Shown here one piece after another: positions 6,568 through 9,126 of a stretch of DNA of 9,126 bases; the first letter of the stretch is position 1, and the number at the start of each line of letters is the position of its first letter. The notes beneath the pieces are model-generated. The model made no database searches. It saw only the letters and a list, made by a program, of their open reading frames with translations, and was not told where the DNA came from. A program made the translations under genes and the position numbers. Source of the stretch: an uncultured Alphaproteobacteria bacterium (GTDB taxonomy: Bacteria > Pseudomonadota > Alphaproteobacteria > Rickettsiales > UBA1997). The DNA lies in assembly GCA_949298005.1 (NCBI GenBank), contig CASFUN010000007.1, positions 1 through 9,126 of the forward strand, read 5' to 3'.

Positions 6568-8750
6568 ATTTTTATACCTTTTAATCTGAAATTAAAATTT
6601 ATTGAAAGATTATCATCATTGTATGAATTAACAAAAGACTGTTTACTTATACTTAGGCCGGTTATATAACAATTGTCCTCATATAATAAGCTACTGCCGT
6701 AATATATAATTTTTTTATCGATAAGATCGGTATTTATGTGGATATTTGTTTTAATTCTTTTTGTTATGCTATAACCAATGGCGAAATGCATCTGTTTTTG
6801 TTCTTGTCCTTTATTGTCAAAATTGCTAACGTAAACGTAACTTGTATTGTAGTGAAATTTGTAAAATGAACCATTAACTATAAATTCTTCTCTATTTTTT
6901 CTAAAAGTTAAATGGTCAACATTATTAAGATAATTTATATTGAAAATGCTCTTATAATTAAAACCAATACTGGTTAATATGTCCGAAAAGTTATTATCAA
7001 AGTACCTTATCGGGTATTTGTCGTCTATTCTTTTTCTATATCCTTGCCCTAAAGTTGCCTTGAACCTACCATATTTATATGGTATTTCATTAACGATTCC
7101 ATAATTAATTCTAGTTCCATCTTCCATAAGGTCATAACCGCTGTATCTGTTATTGGAAAACAGGTTGTTTACCGTAATTTCTGAATTCTTGCTGTCAATA
7201 TTTATGAAATTTAGTTCTTTTTTATGGCCTATAAATGTTTGTAAAATTGGTTTTATGGTAAATTTATTAAAAATAGTGAGAGAATAAATAGCTTTTAGTT
7301 CAAACTCTGGATATATTCTATAAATAAATTCATCTTTTGTATTGTTGTAATTTTGATTATAAATATCAGTATTTAGAGTTAAATTTGATTTTAGAAATAA
7401 TTTACCAAATATATTCCTATAGCCAATATTAGGTTTGAAAAGTATTTTATTATAGCTTTTACCAAATTCACTAATAGATAAAATTGTATTTGCTTTAATA
7501 CTAAAATCTAAAAAGCTAGGCAAGTTATTTTCTATATAATGATAGTATATAGCTGGAATAATTGCCGGAGTTTCTTTAATGTAGTTTTTTCTCCGTTCCC
7601 TTATATGTTGAAATGTTACTAAATCAAAGTTGATGTTATCATTTTTATTAATTTTAAACAAATTAGCATCTGATTGTAAATACTCTCTATAGTCATTAAA
7701 ATAATCTCGTACAATATACGGATCAGTAGAGAATCTTATTTTAGTTCTAAAGAATATGTTATCACTTATAATAGTCCTAGAAGTTATATCTCCATATAAT
7801 CTGTTATTTTTGTAGACCCCTTCATCTTTCTCGCTAATATTTCTGCTATTTTTTATACCTATTGACTGTTTATTATCAAACACATAATCCAGATTAAGTT
7901 TTAGTAAAAAATTGTCTTTAAAATATTTAAATTTTATATCAGATAAAAAATTGAAATTTTGATATATGGTTGTTTCCATATTTATATCTACATTATTAAA
8001 AAAATATAAATCAACAGGTATAGATACAGCATACCCATAATTTCTATTTTTAGAAAAAGATGGTGCAGAAAAGCCAGATATTCTATTATTAAAAGGCCTT
8101 TTAGTAACTATGTAAGGTAAATAAAAAATTGGAATGTCAAAAAATTTTAAAAAAACATGTTTTAAATATATTTTTTCTTCTGATTTGTTTATTAAAGTTT
8201 CTTTTGAATAAAGAGAAAATATTTGTAAATTATTTCTATCTCTTTTTATTCCTTTTACTATTTCATCATAGTTTAAATTCGTATCAAGATTTTCATTTGG
8301 ACAAAAATAATAATCAGAATTAGAGCTTTCATAATTATTATCATCAATTTTTTTAACAAGTGGCGAAACTATACTTAAACCATTGTTAAGTATAATGCTA
8401 GCATCAGTAAATTCTCCACTTTTAACATCGTCAGATAATTCCGCTCTATTTGCTATTATTTTATTATTTTCTATATCTGTAAATTTTGCTCTCCTTTCAA
8501 GATATATTTTCTTCTTGCTCTTATCATATGTAATTTTATCAGCTGTAATTTTATATTTATCTCTTATAAAAACGACATTTCCACTTGCTAATATTTTTGA
8601 ATTTTTTGATCCAGAAGTTATTTTATCAGCTTCAATTATAGTTGTATCTTTATTTGTTGATTTTGCTACGGCTTTTTTTTGGTTAGATAATAGTATTATG
8701 GAAATTACAAACAATTTTAGCATACATAATATACTATATTTCCTCTTCAT
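6564..8750 (-). CDS. lptD: LPS-assembly outer-membrane protein LptD
   Basis: LptD with lipoprotein LptE inserts lipopolysaccharide into the outer leaflet of the outer membrane. Start ATG 8750 gives 728 residues; the frame extends to a TTG at 8774, but ATG 8750 yields a standard signal peptide: MKRK, a hydrophobic core (LKLFVISIILL) and an AVA-K cleavage site near residue 29. An OstA/LptA-like N-terminal domain follows (TTIIEADKITSG, ILASGNVVF, ITADKITY), then a Tyr/Asn/Phe-rich beta-barrel. The family signature NRYSGYDLMEDGTRINYG is near the middle of the C-terminal half. The mature protein has only two cysteines, about Cys150 (DYYFCPNE) and Cys694 (EDNCYITG), fitting one disulfide between domains. 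Its start lies inside the end of nfu (17-base overlap), with no clear Shine-Dalgarno, and its stop overlaps rluC. No sign of decay despite runs such as T8 at 8673-8680. Confidence 0.94.
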   Translation of the reverse strand: MKRKYSILCMLKLFVISIILLSNQKKAVAKSTNKDTTIIEADKITSGSKNSKILASGNVVFIRDKYKITADKITYDKSKKKIYLERRAKFTDIENNKIIANRAELSDDVKSGEFTDASIILNNGLSIVSPLVKKIDDNNYESSNSDYYFCPNENLDTNLNYDEIVKGIKRDRNNLQIFSLYSKETLINKSEEKIYLKHVFLKFFDIPIFYLPYIVTKRPFNNRISGFSAPSFSKNRNYGYAVSIPVDLYFFNNVDINMETTIYQNFNFLSDIKFKYFKDNFLLKLNLDYVFDNKQSIGIKNSRNISEKDEGVYKNNRLYGDITSRTIISDNIFFRTKIRFSTDPYIVRDYFNDYREYLQSDANLFKINKNDNINFDLVTFQHIRERRKNYIKETPAIIPAIYYHYIENNLPSFLDFSIKANTILSISEFGKSYNKILFKPNIGYRNIFGKLFLKSNLTLNTDIYNQNYNNTKDEFIYRIYPEFELKAIYSLTIFNKFTIKPILQTFIGHKKELNFINIDSKNSEITVNNLFSNNRYSGYDLMEDGTRINYGIVNEIPYKYGRFKATLGQGYRKRIDDKYPIRYFDNNFSDILTSIGFNYKSIFNINYLNNVDHLTFRKNREEFIVNGSFYKFHYNTSYVYVSNFDNKGQEQKQMHFAIGYSITKRIKTNIHINTDLIDKKIIYYGSSLLYEDNCYITGLSISKQSFVNSYNDDNLSINFNFRLKGIKI

Positions 8751-8982
8751 CGAAATCGATCGCTTGCACTTCAAAAACTTCAGGTACAGATTCTTGAATT
8801 ATATTTTTGACTGTATTTTTTAATGTAATACTAGAAAGAGGACAGCCATGGCATGCTCCCATAAGTTTAACATTAACTATACCTTTTTTATAATCAACAA
8901 ATTCTATGTTTCCACCATCCATAACAAGTATTGGTCTAACTTTTGTTTTTATAATTTCTTTTATAAGTTTAACTGTGTCCAT
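8734..8982 (-). CDS. minimal Nfu-type Fe-S cluster scaffold (NifU C-terminal domain protein)
   Basis: Nfu-domain proteins bind an Fe-S cluster, usually at the interface of a dimer, and pass it to target proteins in the cytoplasm. The 82 residues cover one Nfu domain: an N-terminal helix (VKLIKEIIKTKVRPIL), MDGGNIEFVD (21-30), then VNVKLMGACHGCPLSS with the ligand cysteines 44 and 47 in the CxxC motif, then a helix and the acidic end VQAIDFDEEEI. NfuA-like and alphaproteobacterial/mitochondrial-type relatives usually carry an extra N-terminal domain (near 190 residues in all); it is absent here. The gene begins 16 bases after rpoH and its last 17 bases overlap the start of lptD. No good Shine-Dalgarno precedes ATG 8982. 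Target proteins cannot be told from sequence. Confidence 0.92.
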   Translation of the reverse strand: MDTVKLIKEIIKTKVRPILVMDGGNIEFVDYKKGIVNVKLMGACHGCPLSSITLKNTVKNIIQESVPEVFEVQAIDFDEEEI

Positions 8983-8998
8983 TTTATAATTGTCTATA

Positions 8999-9126
8999 TT
9001 ATTTATAGTCTAATTCTTTTTGTTTTATATAGTTTTGAATTTTTTTAATAGCATTTTCTTCTATTTGTCTAATTCTTTCACCAGAAACTCCATATTTTAT
9101 ACTTAAATCTTTTAATGTTGCTTGAT
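8999..9126 (-). CDS. rpoH: heat-shock sigma factor RpoH, C-terminal end (5' part outside window)
   Basis: Sigma-32-type factors direct RNA polymerase to heat-shock promoters. The visible 42 residues end at TAA (8999-9001) and contain a complete sigma region 4.2: ATLKDLSIKYGVSGERIRQ followed by IEENAIKKIQNYIK, the helix-turn-helix that reads the -35 element. The YGVS.ERIRQ(I/L)E.NA..K wording and an end about 15 residues after it match RpoH; RpoD ends differently, with a longer tail. The codon at 9125 is cut by the window edge. It is the first visible gene of the minus-strand unit and nfu follows after 16 bases. With so little sequence, another group of RpoH-like sigma factors cannot be excluded. 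Confidence 0.85.
   Translation of the reverse strand, partial: QATLKDLSIKYGVSGERIRQIEENAIKKIQNYIKQKELDYK

Noticed and set aside
6564..8774. TTG 8774 as start of lptD
   Set aside because: It adds eight residues (through KCKRSIS) before the MKRK signal-peptide start; the ATG at 8750 gives a normal signal peptide and a shorter overlap with nfu.
8129..9048. Plus-strand open frames opposite lptD, nfu and rpoH, hydrophobic in translation
   Set aside because: Leu/Phe/Ile-rich translations are the expected complement of A-rich minus-strand genes with confident family assignments.

Overview
The window comes from an A+T-rich bacterial chromosome. The LigA and RluC fragments look alphaproteobacterial (the LigA FIFALGIRFVGE stretch, the RluC SVQGGSG stretch). 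Strong A+T bias, Lys/Asn/Ile-rich proteins and a very large decaying gene suggest a host-associated, reduced-genome lineage such as Rickettsiales or Holosporales. That placement is inference. An intact lptD means the organism probably exports lipopolysaccharide, which argues against LPS-less lineages such as Wolbachia, Ehrlichia or Orientia.

Layout. The plus strand opens with the 3' part of ligA (1-776: helix-hairpin-helix and BRCT domains). After a 76-base gap with a weak promoter candidate and a good Shine-Dalgarno comes one long broken gene, 853-5592. Read through five frame changes and seven in-frame TAA/TAG codons, it encodes a coherent protein of about 1580 residues that I do not recognise: Lys/Glu-rich, helical, with diverged internal repeats and a short hydrophobic Ala/Thr/Val patch near the C terminus. 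All five frame changes fall exactly at A7-A9 runs, all in the 5' third, and they sum to -3, so start and terminal TGA are in the same frame.

The minus strand (5617-9126) carries a compact gene string read right to left: rpoH (3' end only), a minimal Nfu-type Fe-S scaffold, lptD, and an rluC-like 23S rRNA pseudouridine synthase. Gaps are 16 bases, then a 17-base overlap, then a 4-base ATGA overlap, so this looks like one transcription unit. It combines stress regulation, Fe-S cluster delivery, outer-membrane LPS insertion and rRNA modification.

The broken gene and rluC converge with 24 bases between their stop codons. A stem-loop at 5590-5619 has both TGA stop codons inside its arms and is the likely shared 3' end.

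The most interesting object is the broken gene. Its decay at poly(A) runs with otherwise preserved coding, and an internal repeat that independently confirms one of the frame changes, raise the question whether it is simply dead or partly expressed by slippage. The seven stop codons favour a pseudogene.
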